The notes: generated from the letters alone by a model not told the origin. A DNA stretch of 64,000 nucleotides from Selaginella tamariscina (GCA_003024785.1 PUQB01000246.1:248001-312000); one strand, 5' to 3'; shown: positions 47,457-59,175, counted from the first letter of the stretch. Made by a program: numbers and translations.

Positions 47457-48680
47457 CAAAAAATACTATCAAACATAATCACAAATGAAATTATTTCCTT
47501 CAACCGGTTAATCTATTTGTAATTACTTTCTCCTTAACCATATAGAGAAATCTCCTCATTTTATCTAAGTCATCACTTTCTAGATTAATCGATTCATTTT
47601 AATCAATATTTTATGTTGTTGCCACACCTAACACTCTCACAAATGCAGTTAGGAGTTGTCATCATTGTTAATATATAAGTTATAAAAAGAATAGGAATGC
47701 ATAAAGGCTTAACTAAAATTTGACGTTTCTTAATAATAATATTGTAGAGCGCCCAGTTGCTCTCATTTAATTTATAAAATTCAAAATCATGAGAGAAAAA
47801 ACGTTAGGATATGTTTTATATAGTGAATATTGCTCACAAAAGTTTTCAAAATTCTTCTTTCTGAGGCACATATCCAAGTAGTTCACTAGTTCATTCATGG
47901 TATTAATATCAAAATATGGGTCAAAAATAATTGGATGGATATAAGTAATGTTTTGGTTAAGTATAACCTTTTAAGGAGAATTGTTTACCACTGAAATATG
48001 TGCATTCTTCATTATCCTTAACTGATTCATCTCCCAATGAAGCCCAATTAATCTTTCATTCTTAAAGAAATGGTTTGCTTTCCTTTCTTACATTGTAAAA
48101 TTTGAGAGGTTTATAATCTTTGCTGATCAAAAATCCAATCTTTACAAATCACCTCTTATGCAACACTACAATGTTTGTTAAGCAAATTCAGCAGCGGTGT
48201 CAAGTTGTGAATTTGTATGATCAAATCCCCATAAATGCACGCATCTCCTTGAGCTTTTGAAAGAGCTGTTCAACCCAGACAAAAAATGATATCATGTCGA
48301 AATTTACCATGACAATCTTCCTGTTCAATTTCTTTTTCTTTGTCCTCAAACTTTTGTCGATGAAGAAAAACACCATTGACATCCAATAACACAATATGAC
48401 CATGGGTAACAAGGGGCAATGTTGCCTCTTGAATGCTTTGCAACTCACTTATTTGGTCCCTTTCACATTTATCTTTTGACGCTATATTTGTTGCCAATTC
48501 CTTTATCATTTACTTGTACATTATTCTTACAAGATTTGGATATTAAAGGAACCGGAAAAAGTAATTTAGAAACTGAAGGCAATATAAATGGTGATGCAAA
48601 AACTGATATAGTCCTCATAATAATGATGTTTTGAGCTACATTATTATTCATTTCCTATATAAACTATGTTATTCTGACAT
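47457..48680 (-). pseudogene. FCP1-like phosphatase pseudogene, cassette copy 3
   Basis: Same gene as 50809-51985. Readable: HIVLLDVNGVFLHRQKFEDK (48270-48509), FDMISFFVWVEQLFQKLKEM (48221-48448), MNNNVAQNIIIMRTISVFAS at the N-terminus (48469-48651). Motif I is D-V-N-G, like the plant FCP1/NIF clade. Frames are broken in several places. Confidence 0.65.
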
Positions 48681-48934
48681 GTGGCACAAGAAATTTTTGC
48701 CATACCTCTCTCTTACCTCATGCCACTACTGAAAATTCATGTTCTCAACTGTTTTATTGCATCTGTAAAATGATAATTAGCTGGCCTTATAATGACCAAG
48801 GTATATTTTTACCTTGTTAATGTATGACCCATGTTTGAACTAAAAACTTCTTTAATCCTTGAGAATTTATTTTCTATACAAATATAAATGAAATTACAAA
48901 AATGCCTTATGTTACACTCATTTACAACTAGTCG

Positions 48935-50517
48935 TCACTCGATTATCAATGCTTCTTCGTTGTTACCTTCAGAGTGAGGCGAAGAAGGTTTTAGCCGCTT
49001 GGAAGATCGTTCAACATCTTCCGTTTCTTCTGTTGATGTTTCCATTGTCAATGGAGTAAGTGAATGTTTTGTACTCCTTGAGATAACTTTCGGTGTAATA
49101 TTTAGTTCAAAATTGTTCTCAGACTCCAACATTGAACTAGATTCCTCCTCAAAGCTATCGCACTTCTTGAGAGGGAACTTCCCAAATACTCCTGTATGGG
49201 TTTAGGGTAGTCAATCAAAAACCTCTCTAATCCACTTGTTCAAAGTCCTCAACCATGGGTTATCCTTTTTAACAGCAAACACATATGTATCCCGAATGTA
49301 ACACTCCTTCAAGACAAGATCCCTAGTGCAGTAGTTAAAAACCCATGCATCACTGTGAAAACCCCTGATCAAGTTGACGATGCTTTGTGCAACCTGACTT
49401 GTAATGTTTGGATAGCGTACATTGCCAAATATGTCCCTCTCAGCTATCGATGTATTGGATGGAGGTTCAGGCTCGTTGGAGTGAAAAACTAATGCCTGGC
49501 CAATCATTTGAAAATTTGAAATTATTTGGTGCATTCTTAACAACCAAGTGAACAACCGTATCAAACACATGGAATTAGCATCGTTCATATAAAATCCAAT
49601 CCAACAATGTTTGTTCTTCTTGGCAAAGACGAAAGCGAAGGTATCGGTGACATGAGAAAAATCAAGAAAATAAATATCTGAAAACATAGGTATCAAATAA
49701 GTGTGCAAAAATTTAATAATAAATATATTCTCTGTACATGCTTGCACGGCTAAGCTTTTCCACCAATCCTCTAATGCCTTAATTGAAGAAGGATTTTTTG
49801 ACACTCGCCAATCCATCACAAACATTTGAAACGGTTTTCTGCAGGAAGTGATGTTACCCCATAAAGTCTCTGAATCCGGCAATAAACATCTGTAGGGCTT
49901 GTCATGATTTGTAGCATCCTCCTTTATAAAGTTCAACTCGTTTTTCTGCTACTGAAGGACTTCCATAAGAGAAAGCGTCATCACGACATTCTCCTTTCTG
50001 ATGTTGGCCGATTGGTTCACCGATTGGACAGCATATCATTGTTTGTCACATGTAGATATTTGCTAACCTCTTCATGTATTGAAGCCAAGGTTCAACCCAA
50101 TTTATGACAGTGTAATTCCCAACCACTCCTTGAAGTGCTTGATCGTCTTCTGCTTGATTGCCTTGAGATGAAAAGGAGAGGTGGAGCTGCTTTATTAATT
50201 TGTAATTTGCCATCAACCACCAAATCAGCTAACACATCCATCTCCTCCACTGTTGTTCCATTCAAAGGCTTCAACCATGTGAGCTTTGAAGTCATTGTCT
50301 ACATTCTTTGCAGCTTGAACATACTTTAACCTTCGGCGTCTTACTGGGTTTCTTTACAAACTTTTTCGAGGGGTCCCATTACTTGTTTGCTTCTTCTTCA
50401 GTGTTCCTTTTACAACAATTTTATAATCCCACCCATTTGGTAAAGACCTTGTCCTCAGGGCAAGAAATCAACATCATAGAAATGATGTTTTCTTCTTGCC
50501 CACCTGAGCAAAATGAA
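48935..50517 (-). pseudogene. Methyltransferase-like pseudogene, cassette copy 3 (5' half missing)
   Basis: A clean 241-codon frame at 49211-49936 corresponds to the methyltransferase-like half of the 52242-55378 gene: FQMFVMDWRVSKNPSSIKAL (motif IV position), DTFAFVFAKKNKHCWIGFYM, DIFGNVRYPNITSQVAQSIV, DAWVFNYCTRDLVLKECYIR (motif I position). The 53-bp intron of the other copy is retained because its donor GT is AA here, and it happens to stay open. The gene is cut at 50517 by the next cassette's terminus; the ParB-like half is absent. Confidence 0.65.
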
Positions 50518-50521
50518 CTAT

Positions 50522-50745
50522 TATGCACGTTGTAACTAAAGTGGGCATGATACGTGAAAATGGGAATATAAAATAAATTACTAATTAATACTTAAGTTTT
50601 AATTATTAATTAATCATTTAATTAATATGTAATTAAGCCTTAAATATTAATTAATTAATTAATTAATCCTTCAATAACCTTACTTAGTAAGGAATATTCC
50701 TAAAATATCTTAGAATATTCATATTATTCTAAAAATAGTTTACAA
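50522..50745. repeat. TIR-like terminus of cassette copy 4
   Basis: TATGCACGTTGTAACTAAAG then TGGGCATGATACGTGAAAATGGG, the same terminal sequence as at 47224 and the MITE at 21489. It splits the methyltransferase-like gene of copy 3 after GCAAAATGAACTA. I did not find a matching inverted end to the right within the window. Confidence 0.65.
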
Positions 50746-50808
50746 TAATGAAGAAATACTATCAAACATAATTACAAATGAAAATTTTCTTATCAACATG
50801 TTAATTTT

Positions 50809-51985
50809 TTATAAATACTTTCTTTCTATCATACAAAGAAATCTTTTCATTTTGTCTAAATCATCACTCTCCGGATTAATCAAATCATTTTGGTCAATAT
50901 CTTGATGTTGTTGCCACCACTTAACACTCTCACGAATGCAATTGGGAGTTGCCATCCTTGTTAATACATAAGATGTGATAAGAGAAGGTCTGCATAAAGG
51001 CTCATCTAAAAACTGACGTTCCTTAAGAATAATATTATAAAGCGCCCGGTTGCTATCCTTCATTTTATAAAATTCAATATCACGAGAAAGAAAAGCTTCA
51101 GGAAATGTATGATACGGTGGATACTGCTCACAAAAATTTTCGAGATTCTTCTTTCTGAGGCACGTATCCAAGTAGTTCACTAGCTCATCCATGATATCGG
51201 TATCAGAATATGGATCGAAAGTGATTGGATGAATACAAGCAATGTTTTGGTTGAGCATAGCCTTCTGAGGAGAGTCGTCTACTACTAACATCTGTGTTCT
51301 TCATTATCCTTAAGCGACTGATCTCCCCATGAGTCCCAATTATTCTTTCATTCTTGAAGAAGTATGGCTTGCTTTCCTTTCTTATATTGTGAAATTCGAG
51401 AGGTTTATAACACATTCGCTGGTCAAAAATCCAATCTTTACGAATCACTCTTCTGCAACACTACAATGTTTCTTAAGTAAATTCAACAGCGGTGTTAAGT
51501 TATGAATCTGCATGCATGACCAAATCCCCACAAGCGCACCCATCTCCTTAAGCTTTTGAAAGAGACGATCCAACCCTGGACGAAAAATAATATCATATCG
51601 AAATTTACCATGACAAGGAATGAAATCTCCTTGTTTGATTTCTTTTTCTATCCTCGGGCCTTTGTCGATGAAGCAGAACACCATTGACATCCAACAACAC
51701 AATATGGCCATGAGTAACATGAGATAGCGTTGCCTCTTGAATACTTTGCAAATCACTTGTTTGCTCCCTTTCACATTTATCCGTTGCCACTATCTCGTTG
51801 CCTATCCCTTCATCATTTAATTGTACATCATCCTTACAAGATTCAGATATTGCATGCGCTGAAGAAATTGATTTCGGAACTGAAGCCAATAAAAATGATG
51901 ATGAAGTGGCCCCCATGGTAACGATGTTTTGAGCTGCATTATTATCCATTTCCTGCATGAACTCTGTCATTCTGACATGTGGCAC
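50809..51985 (-). pseudogene. FCP1/NIF-type HAD phosphatase-like gene, cassette copy 4 (best preserved)
   Basis: From the likely start at 51985 (MPHVRMTEFMQEMDNNAAQN): HIVLLDVNGVLLHRQRPEDR (motif I, D-V-N-G), FRPGLDRLFQKLKEMGALVG and IWSCMQIHN (motif II), KDWIFDQRMCYKP, then VVDDSPQKAMLNQNIACIHP (the DDSP motif III/IV) and MDELVNYLDTCLRKKNLENF to a stop at 50809. The order matches the plant FCP1-homology family, which dephosphorylates Ser/Thr, classically the RNA polymerase II CTD. DxN in place of DxD is seen in that plant clade. At least three frameshifts (about 51610-51770, 51445, 51290). About 250 bases separate it from the gene upstream on the same strand. Confidence 0.75.
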
Positions 51986-52241
51986 AAGAAATTGTCGCCA
52001 AACCCCTCTCTTACCTCATGCAATGCTGAAAATCCATGTTCTCAATTATTTCATTACATCTGCAAAATGATAATTAGCTGACCTTAAAATTATCAAGGTA
52101 TATTATTTACCTTGTTAATGTGTGACCCATGTTTGAACTAAAAGCTTCATTAATCCTTGAGAATTTATTTTCTGTACAAATATAAAAGAAATATACAAAA
52201 ATGCCTTATGTTACACTCATTTACAACTATTCATCACTCTA

Positions 52242-55200
52242 TCAATTCATTATCAATTCTTCTTCGCTATTACCTTCTGAGTGAGGCGAAGAAGGTCTAA
52301 GCCGCTTGTGAGATGGTTCAAGATCTTCTGCATCTTCTATTGATGTTTCCATGGGTCCTGGAGTGTGCGAATGTTCTGTACTCCTCGAGATAACTTCCGG
52401 TCTAATATCTGATTGAAGTTCGTTCTCAGACTCCGAGATTGAACCAGATTCACCTTCAGAGCTATCGCACTTATCTGGAGGGAACTTTCTCAAATACGCC
52501 TTTATGGAATCGTTGGGGTACTCAGTTGAGACCCAATCTATCCACTTGTTCAGGTCCTCAACCATGGTCTTATCCTTTTCAACGGCAAACACACATGTAT
52601 GCCGAAGGTAACACTCCTTCAAGACGGACCCCCTAGTGCAGTAGTCAAAAACCCACGCATCACTGTGAGGACCCCTAATCAAGTTGACGATGCTCCGTGC
52701 CGCTTGACTTGTAATGTTTGGATAACGTACATTGCCGAATACGTCACTCACCTATCGGTGTATCGGATGGAGGTTCAGGGCCGTTGGAGTGCAAACAGAT
52801 GCCTGGCCAGTCATTTGGAAGCTTGAAATTGTTTGGCGCATTCCTAACAACCAAGTGAACAACGGTATCAATGCACTTGGGATTAGCATCGTTCATATAA
52901 AATCCTGTCCAACGATGTCTATTCTTCTTGGCGAAGGCGAAGGCAAAAGTATCGGTGACATGAGCAAGAATCAAGAAATAAATACCTGAAAAAGTAGGTA
53001 TCAGTGAAGAGCGCAAGCATGAATTCAATAATAAATACCTTCTATGTATATGCTTGCACGGCTAAGTTTCTCCACCAGATCCTCTAGTGCCCTATCTGTC
53101 GAAAGATTTTTTGACACCCGCCGATCCATCACGAACAATTGAAACGGTTTCCTACAAGCAGTGATGTTACCCCATAAAGTCTCCGAATCTAACAACAAAC
53201 ATCTGTAGGGCTTGTCGTGATTCGTAGCATCCTCCTTTATAAGGTTCAATTCGGTTCTCCGCTGCTGAAGGACTGCCATAAGAGAAGGCGTCATCCCAAT
53301 GTTCTCCTTTTTGGCGTTGGCGTGCAATAGATTCTTGCCTAGATCTTCCGATTGGTTCACCCATTCGACAAGCATATCATCGTTCGTCACATGCAAATAT
53401 TTGCTGACCTCTTCATATGTTGAAGTCGAGGTCCAACCCAGTTTGTGGCAGTGTATTCCCAACCACTCCTTGAAATGCCTGACCGTCTTCAACTCCATTG
53501 CCTTGAGATGAAAAGGAGAGGTTGGGCTGCTGTTATTAATTTGTAGTTTGCCATCGATCACCAAATCAGCCAAGACTTCCATCTCCTCCATCGTTGTTCC
53601 ATTTAAAGGCTTCAACCATGTGAGCTTGAAATCGTTGTCTACATCCTTTGTAGATTGAACAGACTTAGCCTTCGGCGTCTTACTGGGTTTCTTTGCAGAC
53701 TTTTCTGAGGGCTCCCCTTCACTTGTCTGCTTCTTCTTCAGTGTTCCTTTTGAAAAGGATTCCATAATCCCCAACCATTTGGCAAAGATCCTATCTTCGG
53801 GGCAAGAAATCAACATCATCAGAAAGGATGTTTCCTTCCCGCCCACCTGGGCAAAATCAACTGCTGCAATTTCTTCAACTCTCTGAGGAAAAAGACAGAT
53901 TAATATACCGGCGAGATAAATCCCGCCCAAACAATTTGCTTACCCGGTATTCCGCAGATTGTGTATTCCCTGCGGTAGCTCTTTGTGGTCGCTGAAGAGA
54001 TTCCCACACGGCTCGCGTGTGTTTAAACTTCTCCCATATTTTGCTGTTGTAGTGGTTGGTGTCGGCAGCGTCCCATTCCGCCGATAACTTATGGTACTGC
54101 TCGATTGTGAGATTCGGCTTAGCTAAAAACGCCGATCTTTTTGTCAGCTTCTCACGGGTATGCTCGGAAAGTTTTGTTGCCATCGTTCCTTTGTTGTGTT
54201 CCTCGAGAAGTCGTTGGGCTGCCGTTATTGTGTGCTGGCCACTAATGATGTAGTACTTGATAGATTTTTATTCTCCGTCTGAATCTTCATGAGTTGTTCT
54301 GGTGTTGTGATCCAGACTTTGTCAGCGCCCTTCCTTCTTTCATAGTATGGACACAAAACAGCATTATGTGGAACGGTATAAGAATTGTCGTCCTTCATCT
54401 TCTCCATGAGCTCAGCTACACGTTCCTGGTTGAGTGGCCTGTAATTGAAGTTTGGGTTGACGCTGCAATATTTAACCCTACAAGGATAAATCTTATCATC
54501 CAACATCATTTCCTTGTGACTTATTGCAGCATGAGATGCCACAGGTGCAGCTGACAAAACGATTGATGATTTTCTTTTGCGATCCGAATCAACATGTGTG
54601 ATCCCCGACTGCAGCTGTTCTAGTGTTCTCGGCACACTCTTCCAGCTCCCGAAGCTCCTAAGCAAATTGAACGTGATCTGTAGAGAACCTGAGACCGAGC
54701 CACCTCTCAATCTCCTTATGATGTCGCTGTGTTCTTCTTCAATGTGAAGAGGGAAGATTGCTCCACTTGCTGATTTTCTGTATTGTGAAGCAATATCTCC
54801 TGACAATACACCTACTCGATGAGTCTGAAGATTTCGAAGTAGACATCCAGATGGATCCCCTCCATAGATGGGCTTTCGTTGAGTTGAAGAAGAACTCCAA
54901 GGTCAACATCATTAGTGAACACGTGAACGTCATTATCCACAAGTCGACAAAACCACCCGAAATTAATGTTGTAACTGACGACCTCTGGATCCGAGAACGT
55001 GACATTGGATGGAACAAGGCATATGTGTCGAGCATCGTCCAATCTGGGTTCGCAGCCTGCTTTCGGGTGCTTGACTAGCGAATCTACTTTCCATTGTTTT
55101 GCTTGTCCATGAGATGTGACAGAGGTTAATTTGACAGCACCATGGTTGCTCCAATGCGCTTCCCATTTATCTTAAAATATGGCCAAGTTGATTCCAGAAT

Positions 55201-55378
55201 CCCCCTGCCCATCTCTTCTCCTGCTCTTGTCTTTAATGTCACCTCAATTCCACATCTGAATACAAAAATGATTAGTTCAAGTATCCGAGTATAACAGATT
55301 TTATTTTAATTCTTACCCAGAATTTGACGACGACTCCATACTAATGACTCGATCTCCTTGTTTGATCAAATCGTCCTT
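52242..55378 (-). pseudogene. ParB-like plus beta-class DNA methyltransferase-like gene, at least four exons
   Basis: Minus-strand exons: 55317-55378, 53944-55255, 53039-53882, 52242-52985; introns 55256-55316 (61 bp), 53883-53943 (61 bp) and 52986-53038 (53 bp) are GT-AG with consistent phases. The ParB-like part (54225-54480) reads VNPNFNYRPLNQERVAELME, ITTPEQLMKIQ, then QHTITAAQRLLEEHNKG, like the ParB/Srx nuclease-fold GxxR region. The methyltransferase-like part has LFVMDRRVSK where beta-class N4/N6 enzymes have (D/S)PP(Y/W), then FGNVRYPNITSQAARSIVNL and DAWVFDYCTRGSVLKECYLR, VFAVEKD in place of VLDPFxGSGTT...GIE.D, that is, motif IV before motif I. A Lys/Ser-rich linker lies at about 53650-53760. 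Frameshifts near 52750 and 54238, and a stop at about 54812. Prokaryotes carry ParB-methylase fusions; the plant function is unknown. Confidence 0.6.
53905..53925. repeat. Palindrome copy inside an intron
   Basis: CCGGCGAGATAAATCCCGCCC lies within the 61-bp intron 53883-53943 of the methyltransferase-like gene and is a one-to-two-change version of the 18-bp core, occupying a third of the intron. Confidence 0.75.
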
Positions 55379-55681
55379 CTGCAAAATAATACACTATGAA
55401 TACAAATATATAAAAACGCACACACACTTGTATAAACCCGAATATACAAAAATAATACACAGAGAGAAGTAGACGTAATTAACTGTCCGAAGCTCACATT
55501 TGTGTTAGTGCAAAAGAAAGATAACATTTCGTTTTAGAACCACCACAAATGTGAGCTCTGGACAGTTTTACATAGATTCCTAGCTTTTACTCGAAATATT
55601 ATGATAAGATGATAAAAGTAAATAAAATGAGATATGCAACTTATATATACTAATACACATATATATTCACATGGAAGGTGC
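55379..55681 (+). other. Non-coding stretch upstream of the methyltransferase-like gene
   Basis: The first bases are the end of an intron or promoter region for the minus-strand gene. AT-rich, with an inverted pair CACATTTGTG.../CACAAATGTGAGCTC near 55495-55556 (GAAGCTCACATTTGTG and CACAAATGTGAGCTCTGGAC). No gene seen. Confidence 0.45.
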
Positions 55682-57077
55682 GGCGGGATTAATCTCGCCA
55701 CCCCTTCAATGCCTCCTGAAAGAGTGGGCGGGATTAATCTCGCCACCTTTCTGGAGGCCTTGAACGGGAGTGCGGAATTAATCTTGCCACCCTTCTCGGT
55801 CTCAGAGAGAACTGGGCAGGATTTATTTCTCACACCCCTTCAGTGACTCCAGAAAGGAGGCGGGATTAATCTCGCCCACCATGTAAGGGATGGTTAAATG
55901 AATTTCCCCACCCTTCCCAATTCTCTCCATTGGTATGTTAAACCTTCTACGTCTCAGACAGAAACGTTTGGGATTGGTCCGACTCACCAATGGAGAAAAA
56001 AGGAAGGGTGGCGGGATTCATTCCTCCAACAGGCATTGAAGACTCGGCGGGATTAATCCCGCCGCCCAGGGCCTTCACTCGGTCCCTATGCGGCGGGATT
56101 AATCCCGCCGGACGCCAATTCCCTGCGGAATCGGGCGGGATTAATCCCGCCGCCTAGGCACTTCAGGCAGGCCAATGGCGGCGGGATAATCCCGCCCGAT
56201 TCCGCGCAGGGCATGCGCGGGGATTAATCCGCCTCCCAGGCCCTTCACTCGGGCCTTAGTCGGCGGGATTAATCCCGCCGAACGCCAATGCCCTGTGCGA
56301 AATCTTGCGGGATTAATCCCGCCGCCTAGGCCCTTCAGGCAGGCCAATGGCGGCGGGATAAATCCCGCCCGATTCCGCGCAGGGCATGCGTACGCGGCGG
56401 GATTAATCCCGCCCACCATGTAAGGGATGGTGAAATTAATCCCACCACCCTTCTCAGTTCCCTCCATTGGTATTTTGTAAACCTTCTCCGTCTCAGACAG
56501 AGTTAGTCGGGATTGATTCAACATACCAATGGAGGAAAAAAGAAGGGTGGCGGGATTAATCCCGCCACCGGGTAATGAAGGTTCGGAGAGACTAATCCCG
56601 CCGCCCTCTCGTAAATCATGCGCTCACACATATATATTGGCTGCGGCATTTTGAACAGGGATGGGTGGGGGCGGGATTAATCCCGCCGCTTATATCCTGC
56701 GGAAGTGCCTGAGCGGCGGGATTAATCCCGCCGCCCTCCGCGAAGGGCATGAGCGTGGGGCGGATTAATCCCGCCGTTCATGTCCTGCGTGAATTCCCTG
56801 GGCGGCGGGATTAATCCCGCCCTTACGCGCAGGACATGTCATGCGCCTTCGGTTAGCCTCATGGCGGGGATTAATCCCGCCCATTAGGCCTTCACACAGG
56901 CCATTGCGGCGAGATAATCCCGCCGCATTCCGCGCAGGCATGGTGAGCGGCGGGATTAATCCCGCCGCCCATAGCCTGCTGAAGGCGGCGGATTAATCCG
57001 CCCCATGGCCCAATCATATGTGGCGGGATTAATCCGCGCCGAGGCCATAAACCTATAGCGCGGGATTAATCCCGCCG
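55682..57077. repeat. Array 1 of the 18-bp palindrome GGCGGGATTAATCCCGCC
   Basis: About 28 copies counted by eye, roughly a dozen of them perfect, at near-regular steps (for example starts at 55682, 55727, 55771, 55814, 55859; 56047, 56091, 56135, 56178, 56218, 56261, 56308, 56351, 56396). Changes in one arm are often matched in the other or shorten the core (GGGATAATCCC). Spacers are GC-rich, partly related to one another in direct and inverted order, and non-coding. The density of 18-bp perfect dyads is far above chance. Confidence 0.95.
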
Positions 57078-57085
57078 CTCGAGGG

Positions 57086-57936
57086 GCTTAGCGTGTGTGC
57101 GAGAGATAAAATTAATAAATAAAAAAATTATACAGATAAAAACACACACATATATGTGTGTGTGTGTATATATATATATATATTATATATGTATGTATGT
57201 ATGTATGTATAGGAGTGTACGTGTGTGTGTAAGAGATAGATAAATAAATAAAATTATACAGTACTGGTACACATAATATATGTGTACATAGGTATATATA
57301 TGTGTGTATATGTATATCGTGTGTATGCGTGTGAGCGAAACAAATAAAATCATACAGATAAACAAACACACACACACATATATATACATAGGAGTGTGCG
57401 TGTGTGTGCGAGAGATAAAACTAATAAATAAATAAAATTATACAGATAAACACACACATATATATATGTGTGTATATAGATATATAACCCATAGAGAAAG
57501 AGAGAGAGTCTGTGAATATATAAGCATATATATAACTAGTGTTGTATATATTTGTTAATATGCATATTATATATACATATATGTAAAGCAGTGTGCGTGT
57601 GTGTGGAAGAGATAGATCAATAAAAAAAATTATATAATACTGGTACACATAATATATGTATGTATATATGTATATAGGTATATATATATGTGTATATGTT
57701 ATTGTGTGTATGCGTGTGTGAGCGAAACAAATAAAATCATACAATAAACAAACACACACACACACATATATATACACAGGAGTGTGCGTGTGTGTGCGAG
57801 AGATAAAACTAATAAATAAATAAAATTATACAGATAAACACACACATATATATATGTGTGTATAGATATATAACCCATATGAATATATAAGCATATATAT
57901 AAACTAGTGTTGTATACTATTTGTTAATATGCATTG

Positions 57937-57978
<42 letters not shown>

Positions 57979-58244
57979 AAGCAGTGTGCGTGTGTGTGGG
58001 AGAGATAGATCAATAAAAAATTTTTTATAGATACTGGTACACATAATATATGTATGTATATATGTATATAGGTATATATATATATGTGTATATGTATATC
58101 GTGTGTATGCGTGTGTGAGCGAAACAAATAAAATCATACAGATAAACAAACACACCCACACACACATATATATACACAGGAGTGTGCGTGTGTGCGAGAG
58201 ATAGATCAATAAATAAAATTATACGCACACTCCTATACATATAT

Positions 58245-58290
<46 letters not shown>

Positions 58291-58300
58291 ATCTCACTGT
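57086..58300. repeat. Compound microsatellite region with ~390-bp tandem periodicity
   Basis: TA, CA/GT, GAGA and TAAA runs. A longer block beginning GGAGTGTGCGTGTGTGTGCG and containing AATAAATAAATAAAATTATA repeats at about 57390 and 57780, with related blocks at 57070, 57200 and 58180. The open frames across it encode only Tyr/Ile/His/Thr low complexity and are not genes. Confidence 0.85.
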
Positions 58301-59175
58301 GTGCACAGCCGCCGCCGCCGATTTCACAGCCGCCGCCTCTTGAAACCCTAAGAATATACCTAAACCCTAAAGGAATTAAATATATATATTAACCCTAATA
58401 GAATATTCCTTCTGAGAATATATTTAAACCCTAAAAAGAATAAAATATAGATTCGCCCTAAACGAATATTCTTTCATTATATTATTAGCGCGTGCGTGTG
58501 CGTGGGTGTATCACATACACCCCAAAAATATAAATCATGCAGGGATTTAACATGTGTGTGTCCATGAGAGTGTTAAAGTTCATGTGTATCAATACATACA
58601 TACACATTGCATATATTAATACACATAATATATACATACACAGTGTATACACACAGACATACATACATATTACATGGGTTTAGGGTTTAGGGTTTAGGGT
58701 TTTGGATTTAGGATGGATCATGTGGTGTGTATGTATGAGAGAAGAGAGAGTGTTGAAAATTATTTTTGTACACATTGCATATATTAGTACACATATATAC
58801 TTACACATATTATACACAGATATACATACATAGTATATGAGAGAAGAGAACAGTACATATTATGGATCATGCATAGTGTGTATTATACACACAGACATAC
58901 ATACATATTAGTACATAATATTAGAGAGACCGAGTACATATTATAGATCATGCATGGTGTGTATGTTTGAGAGAGAGAGACAGTACATATTAACATGGAT
59001 CATGCATGGTGTGTATATATGAGAGAAGAGAGAAAGTACACATGTGTTACATATTAGGGTTTAGGGTTTAGGGTTTAGGATGGATCATGCATGGTGTGAA
59101 GAGAGAGTGTTGAAAAATTATTTTTTGTACACACATGTATACACAGGGTTTTAGGGTTTAGGGTTTAGGGTTTGC
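58300..59175. repeat. GCC run, AAACCCTAA boxes and interstitial TTTAGGG repeats
   Basis: GCCGCCGCCGCCG at 58308-58320, AAACCCTAA boxes at 58336-58370, and short tandem TTTAGGG arrays at 58675-58704, 59055-59080 and 59147-59174, the Arabidopsis-type telomere unit. Between them GGATGGATCATGCATGGTGT and GAGAGTGTTGAAAA recur, so larger tandem units are present. Not a chromosome end, since unique sequence follows. Confidence 0.85.

Noticed and set aside
54758-55078. Plus-strand 106-codon frame
   Set aside because: It is antisense to exon 2 of the ParB/methyltransferase-like gene, whose minus-strand frame has matching splice sites and continuity with conserved copies.
55682-57077. CRISPR array
   Set aside because: Regular repeats and spacers resemble one, but the repeat is a perfect dyad, spacers are related to one another, no cas genes exist, and the surrounding genes are spliced plant genes.
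57112-58327. Several minus-strand frames with signal-peptide-like Tyr/Ile/Cys/Val sequences
   Set aside because: They translate TA/CA/GT microsatellites; several overlapping frames give equally open products.
58675-59174. Chromosome end
   Set aside because: The TTTAGGG tracts are short (about four units or fewer), separated, and followed by several kilobases of other sequence including a gene remnant.
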